A DNA stretch of 64,000 bases. Source: Mycolicibacterium sp. S2-37 (GTDB taxonomy: Bacteria > Actinomycetota > Actinomycetes > Mycobacteriales > Mycobacteriaceae). A model generated the notes under the pieces. That model did not search any database and had not been told where the DNA came from. It worked only from the letters and a program-made list of their open reading frames with translations. The DNA lies in NCBI RefSeq assembly GCF_017352375.1, contig NZ_JAFEVR010000009.1:310001-374000 (forward strand). Reading direction: 5' to 3'. Every line of letters begins with the position of its first letter. The stretch's first letter is position 1. This document shows, one piece after another, positions 31,583 to 40,058 of this stretch. The position numbers and the translations under genes are program-made.

Positions 31583-32838
31583 CCGCGGACGGCGGCACCA
31601 CCACCGCGCTGTTCACCCGCAGCGGTGACTGGCTAGAGCGGTGTCTCGCCGATGAGCAGCTCACGGTGTTCGCCCGGGAAGCCGACGTCGGCTTCGAGGT
31701 GCAGGCCGGCAATCGACGCATCGGATTCGAATTCGTCGATGGCCGGGTCCGGCCGCTCGCGCGCACGCCGGACTTCGTCCTGGTCGCGCCCGACGCTGCG
31801 TGGGACAAGTTCTTCACCGCCATACCCGCGCCGTTGCATCACCACTTCCTGGCCATGCGCATGCGGATTCCCGGCACCGCGGTCGAGGGCAGCGAGCTGG
31901 CCTTCGCCCAGCATGTCCAGCTGGTCCGGCGCATGCTCGAACTCGGGCGGGAGACACTGCACGGAGCGTTGCGACGGGACCCAGACCCCGTCATCGACCG
32001 GTCCGCGATCCACGCCGGGTACGTCACGGTGGCTGTCGGCGGCCACCCCGTCGATCTGCACGTCGCGGCCGCCGGTGCCGGACCACCGCTGGTCGTGCTG
32101 CACACCGCCGGAGCCGACCTCCGGCAGGCGCACGCCCTGCTGGCCGACCCGGTGCTCACCTCCCGGTACCGCGTGGTGGCGTTCGACATGCCGGGGCACG
32201 GCTCGAGTGAGCGCCTGCCCGGCGCGTTCGGTTCGTGGTCGCTGACGACCGAGCTGTACGGCGACGTCATCCTCGCGGTCATCGACGCCGTAGGCCTCGA
32301 GCGGCCTGTCCTGCTCGGCGCGTCGATGGCGGGCGAGATCTGCCTCGAGATGGCGTTCCGGGCACCGGAGCGGTTCGGTGGTGTCATCGCCTGTGAGGCC
32401 TCCGAACGGGTCACCGGTCGCACCACCGGCTGGGCGCGCCATCCCCTGGTGAACGAGTCGCTCTTTGTCCCCGAATGGGTCGACGGGCTGTGCGCGCCCA
32501 GCAGTCCCGCGGTCTGTCGCGACGCGATCTGGTGGTCGTACTCGCAGGGCGGGTTCACCACCTTCGCCGGCGACATCGACTTCTACAGCGCGGACTGGGA
32601 CGGCCGTGACAAGGTCGCGCACATCGACACTGCGGTGTGCCCGGTGGTCATGATGACGGGGGAGTACGACTACTCCTGCACGCCGGCCATGTCAGAGGCC
32701 ACCGCCGCCCGCATCCCGGGCGCGCACTACTGGACGATGCCTCGGCTCGGCCACTTCCCGATCTGCGAGAACCCTGCGGTATTCGCGCCGCACCTCACCG
32801 AAGCACTCGACAAGATCGGAGCACGCCATGCAGGTTGA
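31579..32838 (+). CDS. Alpha/beta hydrolase with N-terminal SCP2-like domain
   Basis: 419 residues. Residues ~140-419 are an alpha/beta hydrolase with nucleophile Ser249 (GASMAG), Asp364 (GEYDYSC) and His392 (LGHFP). Residues ~1-125 resemble an SCP2-type lipid-binding fold (LARTPDFVLVAPDAAW, then FLAMRMRIPGTAVEGSE), which is my inference from the pattern. The protein probably hydrolyses an ester, lactone or C-C bond of a hydrophobic acyl substrate. ATG 31579 overlaps the symporter stop (ATGA); the much longer open frame upstream runs through the symporter and is a shadow. The aldehyde dehydrogenase starts 11 bases before its end. Confidence 0.8.
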   Translation: MTADGGTTTALFTRSGDWLERCLADEQLTVFAREADVGFEVQAGNRRIGFEFVDGRVRPLARTPDFVLVAPDAAWDKFFTAIPAPLHHHFLAMRMRIPGTAVEGSELAFAQHVQLVRRMLELGRETLHGALRRDPDPVIDRSAIHAGYVTVAVGGHPVDLHVAAAGAGPPLVVLHTAGADLRQAHALLADPVLTSRYRVVAFDMPGHGSSERLPGAFGSWSLTTELYGDVILAVIDAVGLERPVLLGASMAGEICLEMAFRAPERFGGVIACEASERVTGRTTGWARHPLVNESLFVPEWVDGLCAPSSPAVCRDAIWWSYSQGGFTTFAGDIDFYSADWDGRDKVAHIDTAVCPVVMMTGEYDYSCTPAMSEATAARIPGAHYWTMPRLGHFPICENPAVFAPHLTEALDKIGARHAG

Positions 32839-34303
32839 CACCCGGCTGCTGATCGGCGACGACCGCCCCGACCTCGATCCCGCCCGCGCCATCGAGGTGA
32901 CCAATCCCGCCGACGGCCGTCGCCTTGCCACCATCGCCGATGCCACACCATCTCAGGTGAACGACGCGGTCACCGCCGCCGAGGCGGCGTTTGAGCAGTG
33001 GCGACGCACCTCCGGTGCCGATCGTACCCGGCTGATGCACCGCCTCGCCGACCTGATCGACCGCGACGCGGACGCCCTGGCGAGGCTGGAAACCGCCGAC
33101 AACGGCAAGCTGCTGCGTGAGACGTCGACGCAGGCCCGGTTTGCGGCGCGCAACTACCGCTTCTTCGCGGGCCTCGCCGACAAGATCCACGGCCGCACCA
33201 TCCCCCTCGACTCCTGGGACACCTTCGACTACACGGTGCGTGAGCCCGTCGGCGTCGCCGCCCTCATCACCGCCTGGAACTCGCCGATGCAGCTGCTGGC
33301 GAACAAACTGGCTCCGGCGTTGGCCGCCGGCTGCACTGTCGTCATCAAGCCGAGTGAACTCGCGCCGCTCACCACCCTGCGGCTCGCCGACTACGTTGCT
33401 GAAGCCGGCTTCCCCCGCGGTGTAGTGAACATCGTGACCGGTGGGGCCGAGACCGGCGCGGCGCTGACCGCCGACCCCCGGCTCGGCCGCATCAGCTTCA
33501 CCGGGTCGGTGCCCACCGGTCAGGCCATCGCCCGGGCCGCCACGCGCACGCTGGTACCCGTGACCCTCGAACTAGGGGGCAAGTCCGCCAACATCGTGTT
33601 CGACGACGCCGACCTGGACCGCGCGGTGCCGGGCGCCGTGTCGGGCATCTTCGCCGCCGGGGGTCAGACCTGCATCGCCGGGAGTCGGCTGCTCGTGCAC
33701 GACTCGATTCACGACGAATTCGTCGAACGGGTCACCGAGGTTGCGCGCACCATCGTGCTCGGCGATCCCATCGAGGAGGCCACCCAAATGGGTCCGGTGG
33801 CGAGTTCCGCCCAGCGGCAACGGATCCTGGGGATGATCCAGCAGGCTCAGGCCGATGGTGCCCGCCTGATGGCGGGCGGCCGTGCGCCCGAGGATCAACG
33901 GCTGGCCGCTGGCTATTTCGTCGAGCCGACCGTCTTCGCCGACGTCGACCCCGTCGCGGCGATCGCCCAGCAGGAGGTGTTCGGACCGGTGCTGGTGACC
34001 CACCGGTTCGCCGACGATACGCACGCCATCGCGATCGCCAACGGCACCGAATTCGGGCTGGCGTCGGGCATCTGGACATCGGACGTCTCACGGGCACATC
34101 GGGTGGCGCGGGAGCTTGTCGCAGGAACCGTATGGGTGAACACCTACCGCTACAGCGCGGCTCAGGCGCCGTTCGGTGGCGTTAAGAAGTCGGGGCACGG
34201 ACGCGAGCGTGGCATCGAGGCGATCGACGAGTACCTGCGCACCAAGAACGTCCTTATCGACCTGTCGACGCGGGTGCGCGATCCGTTCTCGATCAAGGCC
34301 TGA
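32828..34303 (+). CDS. Aldehyde dehydrogenase
   Basis: 491 residues, complete. Catalytic Glu248 in LELGGKSANI and Cys282 in GGQTCIAGSR; NAD-binding ITAWNSPMQLLANKLAPALAAGCTVVIKP and FTGSVPTG; C-terminal FGPVL and PFGGVKKSG. Oxidises an aldehyde to an acid with NAD(P)+. In this operon it may act on the aldehyde formed by the hydrolase or dehydrogenases. Overlaps the hydrolase gene by 11 bases. Confidence 0.92.
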   Translation: MQVDTRLLIGDDRPDLDPARAIEVTNPADGRRLATIADATPSQVNDAVTAAEAAFEQWRRTSGADRTRLMHRLADLIDRDADALARLETADNGKLLRETSTQARFAARNYRFFAGLADKIHGRTIPLDSWDTFDYTVREPVGVAALITAWNSPMQLLANKLAPALAAGCTVVIKPSELAPLTTLRLADYVAEAGFPRGVVNIVTGGAETGAALTADPRLGRISFTGSVPTGQAIARAATRTLVPVTLELGGKSANIVFDDADLDRAVPGAVSGIFAAGGQTCIAGSRLLVHDSIHDEFVERVTEVARTIVLGDPIEEATQMGPVASSAQRQRILGMIQQAQADGARLMAGGRAPEDQRLAAGYFVEPTVFADVDPVAAIAQQEVFGPVLVTHRFADDTHAIAIANGTEFGLASGIWTSDVSRAHRVARELVAGTVWVNTYRYSAAQAPFGGVKKSGHGRERGIEAIDEYLRTKNVLIDLSTRVRDPFSIKA

Positions 34304-34313
34304 AAGGCTTCCG

Positions 34314-35231
34314 ATGGAAAATTCGCCCATTGCGGTCTGCGGGCTCGGCCAGATGGGCCTGCCCGTCGCCGCCAGACTCGCCGGTGGCTTCGACGTCACG
34401 GCATTCGACCTCAATGCCGACCGTCGCCGGCTCGCGGCCACCGTCGATCGCATCGAGACCACCGACGACCTCACCCGGCTCGCCGACTGCAACCGCATCG
34501 TGCTCTCACTTCCGGCGCCAGCGGTGTCGCGGAGCGTGATCGCCGAACTCACGCCGCACCTGTCGGCCGGCACGGTGGTGGTCGAGACCAGCACCGTGCT
34601 GCCGGGTGATGTCCGCGGCTCGGCGGCACTGCTGGCTGCGGCCGGTGCATCGTTGATCGACGCCGCGATCTTGTCCGGCGTCGTCCAGATGGAAAGCGGG
34701 ACCGCAACGCTGCTCGTCGGTGGATCAGCGTCCGACATCGAACGCGTCGCCGACGTGCTGTCGGTGCTGGGCGGCGCGGGCTGGTCGCGATTCGGTGACC
34801 TGGGTTCGGGGATGGCCGCCAAGGTCGTCAACAACGCAGTCGCACACGCCGTCATGGTCGTGCTGGTGGAGGCGTTCGCGATGGCGCAGGCGGAGGGCCT
34901 CGACCTCGCCGACATCGCGACGATGTTCGAGCGACCCGACGGGGGGCTGATCCGTCCCCTCACACACCGCATCTGTGAACGCGTCGCCACGGGCGCCTTC
35001 GAGGGCGGGATGCCGCTCAACGCGGCCCGCAAGGACTCGACACTGGCACTGGCGATGGCGCAGGCCTCCGGCGTGCCGCTGTTCGCCACCCAGGCCTGCC
35101 AGTCGGTGTACGACCTTGCCGTGGCCGCCGGCTCGCCCCGGGACGACTACGCGGCGATCGCGCGGCTGTGGGAGTCGTGGACCGGGTCCACGTTGACCTT
35201 CGATGTGACACAGCCCCGGGACGAGCGATGA
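34314..35231 (+). CDS. 3-hydroxyisobutyrate dehydrogenase-like NAD(P) oxidoreductase
   Basis: 305 residues. Rossmann start VCGLGQMGLPVAARLA, substrate-binding DAAILSGVVQMESGTATLLVGG and catalytic Lys in GSGMAAKVVNNA define the beta-hydroxyacid dehydrogenase family. The canonical substrate-loop GG is replaced by LSGVVQME, so the substrate may differ from 3-hydroxyisobutyrate or tartronate semialdehyde. ATG 34314 follows AAAGG; the frame upstream to 34176 is inside the aldehyde dehydrogenase. Next gene overlaps by 4 bases. Confidence 0.88.
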   Translation: MENSPIAVCGLGQMGLPVAARLAGGFDVTAFDLNADRRRLAATVDRIETTDDLTRLADCNRIVLSLPAPAVSRSVIAELTPHLSAGTVVVETSTVLPGDVRGSAALLAAAGASLIDAAILSGVVQMESGTATLLVGGSASDIERVADVLSVLGGAGWSRFGDLGSGMAAKVVNNAVAHAVMVVLVEAFAMAQAEGLDLADIATMFERPDGGLIRPLTHRICERVATGAFEGGMPLNAARKDSTLALAMAQASGVPLFATQACQSVYDLAVAAGSPRDDYAAIARLWESWTGSTLTFDVTQPRDER

Positions 35232-36049
35232 GGACCGCCGATGGCGTCTATGCGTTGCGCTACGCCTACCGCACCGCATCGCTCAAAGGGGAGCACTTCT
35301 ACGGGCACCCTGCCGACTGCTGTGAACCGTGGCCAATCGACTACTACACCTGGGTGGCGATTCACCACCGCCGCGTCGTGGTCGTCGACGCGGGCTTCAC
35401 GCCACAGACTGCAGAGGAGCGCGGCGACCGGCCATACGTTGCCACGCCGGTGGAGCTGTTGCGCCGCCTCGGAGTCGGCGCCGACGAGGTCGACGACCTC
35501 GTGCTGACCCACCTGCACTACGACCACACCGGCCACCTCGACCGCTACCCGAATGCGCGAATCTTCGTGCAACGCCGCGAGCGCGAGTTCTGGCGATCCC
35601 CGTTTGCCGTCCGGGGCGCGAACACCCACCTGCACCGGCCCGGCGACCTCGCCGAACTGGACCGGCTCGACGAGGCCGGGCGAGTCCGGCAAATCGACGG
35701 CGATCATCGGCTGGACGAGTGCATCACGTTGCACCTGGTCGGGGGGCACACCGCGGGCATGCAGGTCGTTCGGGTGGCCGATGACAACGGCCCCGTCGTA
35801 CTCGCCTCCGATGCCAGCCACTTCTACGCCAACGTGGAGCAGGACTGGCCGTACGGCGTCGTGCACGACCTGCCGGCGATGCATGCCGCCTTCGACACCC
35901 TTGTGCACCTCGCCGGAGATCGAGGCGTCATCGTTCCCGGGCACGATCCGCGGGTGCGCGAGCGGCACCACGCGATGGCCGGCACCGATGGCGCCATCAC
36001 GCGTCTGTCACCCACACCGAATGATCCCGTCCGAGGAGTATCCGTATGA
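35228..36049 (+). CDS. Metallo-beta-lactamase-fold hydrolase (AHL-lactonase-like)
   Basis: 273 residues. Zn-binding THLHYDHTGH (HxHxDH), a third His in LVGGHTAGM, Asp in LASDASH and a final His in VPGHDP. Closest in pattern to N-acyl-homoserine lactonase (AiiA/AttM) proteins, which open lactone rings; in a catabolic operon it more likely opens a pathway lactone than a quorum signal. ATG 35228 overlaps the preceding stop (ATGA). Confidence 0.85.
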   Translation: MRTADGVYALRYAYRTASLKGEHFYGHPADCCEPWPIDYYTWVAIHHRRVVVVDAGFTPQTAEERGDRPYVATPVELLRRLGVGADEVDDLVLTHLHYDHTGHLDRYPNARIFVQRREREFWRSPFAVRGANTHLHRPGDLAELDRLDEAGRVRQIDGDHRLDECITLHLVGGHTAGMQVVRVADDNGPVVLASDASHFYANVEQDWPYGVVHDLPAMHAAFDTLVHLAGDRGVIVPGHDPRVRERHHAMAGTDGAITRLSPTPNDPVRGVSV

Positions 36050-37518
36050 CTAGTTCGACCTCCGACTTCGACGTCGTCGTGATCGGCGGGGGCAACGCCG
36101 GGTTCTCGGCCGCCCACGCCGCGGCCGAACGTGGCCGCCGCGTCGTGATCCTGGAGCGCGGCACCGCCGACATGGCCGGCGGAAACAGCTTCTTCACCGC
36201 GGGCGCCACCCGGATCAACCACACCGGGCTGGAGGACATCGTCGACTTCATCGAGCCCGACGAGCGCCATCCGCGCACCGAGGTGCCGCCGTACAGCGCC
36301 GACGAGTACCTCGCCGACCTGAAGAAGGTCACCGAGGGACGCACCGATCCCGCGATGGCGCAGGTGCTGGTCACCGAGGCCCAGGATGCGGTGCGGTGGT
36401 TGCACTCGCTTGGCCTGAAGTACCGCCTGATGTACGAGCGTCAGGCTTATGAGCGGCCCGACGGTACCTACCTGTTCTGGGGCGGACTGCACGTCGGCAA
36501 CGTCGGCGGCGGCGAAGGCCTGATGGCCGACCATGTCCGGGCTGCGGCGAAGCTCGGGACCGAGGTGCGGTACGGCGCCCGGGTAACCGGGCTGATCGTC
36601 GACAACGGTCGGATCGCCGGCGCAGAGTTCGACGACGACTCAGGGCACCACGAAATCTGCGCCGAGAGCGTGGTCATCGCCTCGGGTGGGTTTGAATCCG
36701 ACCCAGAATGGCGTGAAAGGTACCTCGGCCAGGGCTGGCGCAATGCCAAGGTCCGCGGCACGCCGTACAACACCGGCGACATGATCGCCGCCGCCCTCGC
36801 GCTCGGTGCCGCCAGGGGAGGGGACTGGTCGACGGCCCACAGCGTGCAGTGGGACGCGTTCACGCCGGACAACGAGTCCAACCGTGAACTCACCAATCGC
36901 CTGACCCGCCAGAGCTATCCGTTGGGCATCATCGTCAACCGGGACGGCAGGCGATTCCTCGACGAGGGCGCCGACTTCCGCAACTACACGTATGCCAAGT
37001 ACGGCGAGCGCATCCTGAAGCAACCGGGCTCGATCGCCTACCAGATCTTCGACGCGACGCTACGGCCGATGCTCCGCACCGAGGAGTACGACATGCCGGG
37101 CATCAGTGTCGTCATCGCAGACTCGATCGAAGAGCTCGGACGCGGTCTCGACATCGACGCTGAGCAGTTCACCGCCACGGTGGCCGAATTCAACGCCTCG
37201 ATCGACACCACCACCCCGTTCGACCCGAATGTCAAGGACGGCCGGGCCGCCCGCGTCGATCCGCCGAAGAGTAACTGGGCCAGTCCGCTCGTGACGGCGC
37301 CGTTCTTCGCCTATCCGGTCACCTGCGGCATCACGTTCACCTTCGGCGGCCTGAAGGGCGACGTCGACGGCCGGGTGCTCACCGAGTCGGGCGATCCGAT
37401 ACCCGGCCTCTTCGTGTGCGGTGAGGCGCTCGGCGGGCTGTTCAGCGGGAACTATCCGGGGGGCTCCGGTCTCGCCGCCGGCATGGTGTTCGGCCGCCGC
37501 GCGGGTCGCCTGGCGTGA
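36046..37518 (+). CDS. FAD-dependent dehydrogenase, TcuA / fumarate-reductase-flavoprotein type
   Basis: 490 residues. FAD site VVVIGGGNAGFSAAHAAAERG with Glu at VVILERG; GGNSFFTAGATRI, VVIASGGFESD, and the C-terminal GGLFSGNYPGGSGLAAGM loop. The GGGNA start and GGNS motif resemble TcuA, the tricarballylate dehydrogenase that makes cis-aconitate. It would introduce a C=C bond next to a carboxylate or ketone. No TcuB-type electron acceptor is encoded nearby, so the oxidant is unclear. Overlaps the lactonase gene by 4 bases. Confidence 0.85.
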   Translation: MTSSTSDFDVVVIGGGNAGFSAAHAAAERGRRVVILERGTADMAGGNSFFTAGATRINHTGLEDIVDFIEPDERHPRTEVPPYSADEYLADLKKVTEGRTDPAMAQVLVTEAQDAVRWLHSLGLKYRLMYERQAYERPDGTYLFWGGLHVGNVGGGEGLMADHVRAAAKLGTEVRYGARVTGLIVDNGRIAGAEFDDDSGHHEICAESVVIASGGFESDPEWRERYLGQGWRNAKVRGTPYNTGDMIAAALALGAARGGDWSTAHSVQWDAFTPDNESNRELTNRLTRQSYPLGIIVNRDGRRFLDEGADFRNYTYAKYGERILKQPGSIAYQIFDATLRPMLRTEEYDMPGISVVIADSIEELGRGLDIDAEQFTATVAEFNASIDTTTPFDPNVKDGRAARVDPPKSNWASPLVTAPFFAYPVTCGITFTFGGLKGDVDGRVLTESGDPIPGLFVCGEALGGLFSGNYPGGSGLAAGMVFGRRAGRLA

Positions 37519-37535
37519 CACCAGTACATTTGGTG
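37519..37535. promoter_or_regulatory. CACCA-N7-TGGTG dyad before the GntR gene
   Basis: CACCAGTACATTTGGTG forms a perfect 5-base-arm dyad that contains a TACATT hexamer (37525-37530). It resembles the CCAATGTATACAGTTGG site at the symporter promoter (both CCA..GTA..TTGG) and may be an internal, autoregulated promoter for the regulator. Confidence 0.45.
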
Positions 37536-37555
37536 GACGCGCGAGAGGACCGGAG

Positions 37556-38197
37556 ATGGCGACGAGTGTCTACGAGGAGTTGCGCGACGCGATTCTGACG
37601 GGTCGCTTCCCGCCGGGTCAGGTGCTGTCCGAAAATGCCCTGGCCACCGAGTTCGGCAGGAGTCGCACGCCGGTGCGCGAGGCGTTGCATCGCCTGGAGA
37701 TCGAGGCGCTCGTCGAGCGCGTTCCCCGCGGTGTACGAGTGCGCGCATCCTCTCCGGAGGAGATCCTCGACATCTACGAGGTGCGGATCACCCTAGAGGG
37801 GGCGGCGGCCAAAGCGGCGGCCGAGCGGGCCACGGAGTTCGACCGAAGCCAGTTGCGGGCGGCGCAGCGCGCGATGTTGGAGGTCGACCACGACCCGCGA
37901 GCCATGGCTGCGGCCAACCGGCGATTCCACGAGGCGGTGTGGACGGCCAGCCACAACAAGACACTGGTGGACCTCCTGCACCGGCTCAACGTGCACTTGG
38001 TCCGATATCCTTCGACGACACTGACCTACGGCGACCGCTGGGAAGCCGTGCTGCGCGAGCATGAGGAGCTGCTGTCCGCGATCGAGGCGCGCGACGGTGA
38101 GGGCGCGCGGCGCATCGCCGAGCACCACATGTTCGGTGCACGCGAGGTGCGGCTGCGCATGTACGCAGAAGTCGGCCGTGCGACGAACACGGGTTGA
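37556..38197 (+). CDS. GntR-family regulator, FCD (FadR) subgroup
   Basis: 213 residues. Winged-helix DNA-binding domain 1-70 (LRDAILTGRFPPGQVLSENALA, SRTPVREALHRLEIEALVERVP) followed by an all-helical FCD effector domain with the metal/ligand pattern RFHEAVW, NVHLVRY and HEELLSAIEARD...EHHM. FCD regulators usually bind small carboxylates and act as repressors. It is the last gene of the symporter operon and the obvious candidate to bind the GTATAC sites between tctC and the symporter. ATG 37556 has CGGAG and GAGAGG upstream. Confidence 0.9.
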   Translation: MATSVYEELRDAILTGRFPPGQVLSENALATEFGRSRTPVREALHRLEIEALVERVPRGVRVRASSPEEILDIYEVRITLEGAAAKAAAERATEFDRSQLRAAQRAMLEVDHDPRAMAAANRRFHEAVWTASHNKTLVDLLHRLNVHLVRYPSTTLTYGDRWEAVLREHEELLSAIEARDGEGARRIAEHHMFGAREVRLRMYAEVGRATNTG

Positions 38198-38206
38198 CTC
38201 AGCGCG

Positions 38207-38782
38207 TCATCTTCGACTGCGAGGAACCACCGCCGGCGCCACGAACTCTTCGAGCATCTGACGTTCCTCGGCCTCGTCGCGGGCCGGGAACAGCAGCAGC
38301 GACGTCAGGATCCGCACCAGCCAGCGGGCCTGCCGGTCGACGGCGCCGGGCTCGTGGATCCCCAGCGACTGGACGAACGCCGCGACCATCGCCGCCACGA
38401 CGTCCGACCGCTCGGCCATCTCGCCGCCGATCGGCCGGGCCGTCGGAGCGAACCACGACGACAGCGCCGGGTTCTCCCGCACGCTGCGTACGGCGGTGAG
38501 CATGCCCTCGACCAGGCGGTCGGCCGGGTCGGCGATCGCGGCGACGTGGCCGGTGAGATACCGATAGAGCCGCTGCGCCTCGCGGTGGACATAGGCGGTG
38601 TGCAGCGCGTCGCGGTTCTCGAAGTACCGGTACAGCGTCGCGCGTGAACATCCTGCGGCCTTGGCGATCTCGTTCATTCCGACCTCGGCGGCGTCGCGGC
38701 GGCGGAAGAGGTCCTCGGCGGCGTCGAGGATGCGGTCCGCGGCCGCCTCCGTGCGCCGGTCGGCCAGCCAGTCGGCCGGCAT
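38207..38782 (-). CDS. TetR-family regulator next to cyp130 (Rv1255c-like)
   Basis: 191 residues. Helix-turn-helix ILDAAEDLFRRRDAAEVGMNEIAKAAGCSRATLYRYFENRDAL at 15-60, helical ligand domain after. ATG 38782 shares its A with the cyp130 TGA (TGATG), so the two genes are translated together. Same order as Rv1255c-Rv1256c in M. tuberculosis. Likely represses its own operon through the dyads around the cyp130 promoter. Confidence 0.9.
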   Translation of the reverse strand: MPADWLADRRTEAAADRILDAAEDLFRRRDAAEVGMNEIAKAAGCSRATLYRYFENRDALHTAYVHREAQRLYRYLTGHVAAIADPADRLVEGMLTAVRSVRENPALSSWFAPTARPIGGEMAERSDVVAAMVAAFVQSLGIHEPGAVDRQARWLVRILTSLLLFPARDEAEERQMLEEFVAPAVVPRSRR

Positions 38783-40011
38783 CAGTTCACCACGGTGAAC
38801 GGGACCGACAGCGGGCGCCGCACGTAACTGCCGCCGGCCCAAACGATCCCACTTTCGTCGACGCTGAACTGTGGGCAACGGCCGAGGAGTTCGGTCAGCG
38901 CGATCCGCGACTGCATCCGCGCCGCCGCGGCGCCGAGGCAGAAGTGTGCACCGTGGCTGAATGTCATGATGTTGCGGGGCCGCCGAGTGACGTCGAGTTG
39001 CGCTGCGTCCGGACCGAATTCGCGTTCGTCCCGGTTGGCCGACCCGTAGAGCAGCAGAACCTTTCGTCCACTCGGGATCGTCGTGTCACCGATCGTGACG
39101 TCGCGGGTCGTGGTGCGGGCCAGACCCTGTACCGGTGAGGTGAGCCGCAGGAACTCGTCGATCGCCTCGCCGATGAGGTCCGGCCTGTTGACCAGCAGCC
39201 GCCGCTGGTCGGCGCGCTGGTGCAGCAGTTGCACTGTGCCCCCCAGCATTCCGGTGGTGGTGTCGTTCCCGCCGGTGACCATCGTGAATGTGAAGGCCAG
39301 CACCGACAGCGTGCCGGCCAGGTCGCCGTCGGCGCCGACGCCCGCGGCGACCAGATGCGAGATCGTGTCGTCGGCGGGGGAGCGTCTCCTGAACTCGATC
39401 AACTCCGTGAAGTAACCCATCATCTCGCCGATCGCGTCACCGGCGTCCGTGATCCCCCCACCCTCGGTGCTCGCGGCCATGATCGCGTCGGTCCAGCCGT
39501 CGAACTGCACCCGGTCGGCCTCGGGCACACCGAGATAGTGCGCGACGACCATGGACGGCAGCGGTTTGAAGAGTTCGGTGACGATGTCGCCCCCGCCGTG
39601 GGCACGCAACCGTTCGATGCGCTCGACGACGAAGGCGCGCACCGCCGGTTCGACCGCCTCGACCTGGCGGGGCGTGAATCCGCGCGATACCAGCTTGCGG
39701 AACGCGGTGTGCGTCGGCGGGTCCTGCATGACGAACGGCGGGTTGTCCGCCAGGCCGATCATCTCGAGCTCTCCGTAGTTGACGGTCAGGCCCTGGGCCG
39801 AGGAGAACGTCTCGTGGTCCCGGGCCGCGCGCCAGACATCGGCGTGCCGGGACAGCACGTAGTAGTCCGACTCCGGATTGTCGGCGGGGATCACGCGGTG
39901 TACTGGATCGTGGTCGCGCAGCGCGGCGTACATCGGCCAGGGCTCGCGCCATGTGCGCGCAGAGGCCAGCTCGAAACGGGCGGGAACTTGATGAGACACG
40001 CTGGCCGTCAT
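38782..40011 (-). CDS. cyp130: Cytochrome P450, CYP130
   Basis: 409 residues (M. tuberculosis CYP130 about 405). I-helix GGNDTTT (oxygen activation), EFLR of the K helix, and heme loop FSHGAHFCLG with the axial Cys at 358. Soluble heme monooxygenase needing ferredoxin and reductase, neither encoded here. Natural substrate unknown. Predicted to be leaderless: TATTCA ends 6 bases before the ATG, with TTGACA 18 bases further up. Confidence 0.92.
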   Translation of the reverse strand: MTASVSHQVPARFELASARTWREPWPMYAALRDHDPVHRVIPADNPESDYYVLSRHADVWRAARDHETFSSAQGLTVNYGELEMIGLADNPPFVMQDPPTHTAFRKLVSRGFTPRQVEAVEPAVRAFVVERIERLRAHGGGDIVTELFKPLPSMVVAHYLGVPEADRVQFDGWTDAIMAASTEGGGITDAGDAIGEMMGYFTELIEFRRRSPADDTISHLVAAGVGADGDLAGTLSVLAFTFTMVTGGNDTTTGMLGGTVQLLHQRADQRRLLVNRPDLIGEAIDEFLRLTSPVQGLARTTTRDVTIGDTTIPSGRKVLLLYGSANRDEREFGPDAAQLDVTRRPRNIMTFSHGAHFCLGAAAARMQSRIALTELLGRCPQFSVDESGIVWAGGSYVRRPLSVPFTVVN

Positions 40012-40018
40012 GTCTCAT
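39991..40018. promoter_or_regulatory. ATGAGACA-N12-TGTCTCAT dyad across the cyp130 start
   Basis: Perfect 8-base arms (39991-39998 and 40011-40018) flank the first codons of cyp130 and reach the -10. A second candidate operator for the co-transcribed TetR regulator. Confidence 0.45.
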
Positions 40019-40047
40019 GAATACGACATCTACTCGTCAGATGTCAA
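40018..40047 (-). promoter_or_regulatory. cyp130-tetR promoter with a dyad between -35 and -10
   Basis: TTGACA (40047-40042) and TATTCA (40023-40018) are 18 bases apart; the predicted start base is the A of the cyp130 ATG. The perfect dyad GACATCT-N7-AGATGTC (40025-40045) fills the spacer, the classic place for a TetR repressor. Confidence 0.6.
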
Positions 40048-40058
40048 TGGCGGACGTC

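Noticed and set aside
35228..36049. Quorum-quenching lactonase
   Set aside because: The MBL fold is shared, but the gene is locked inside a catabolic operon, so a pathway lactone is the likelier substrate.
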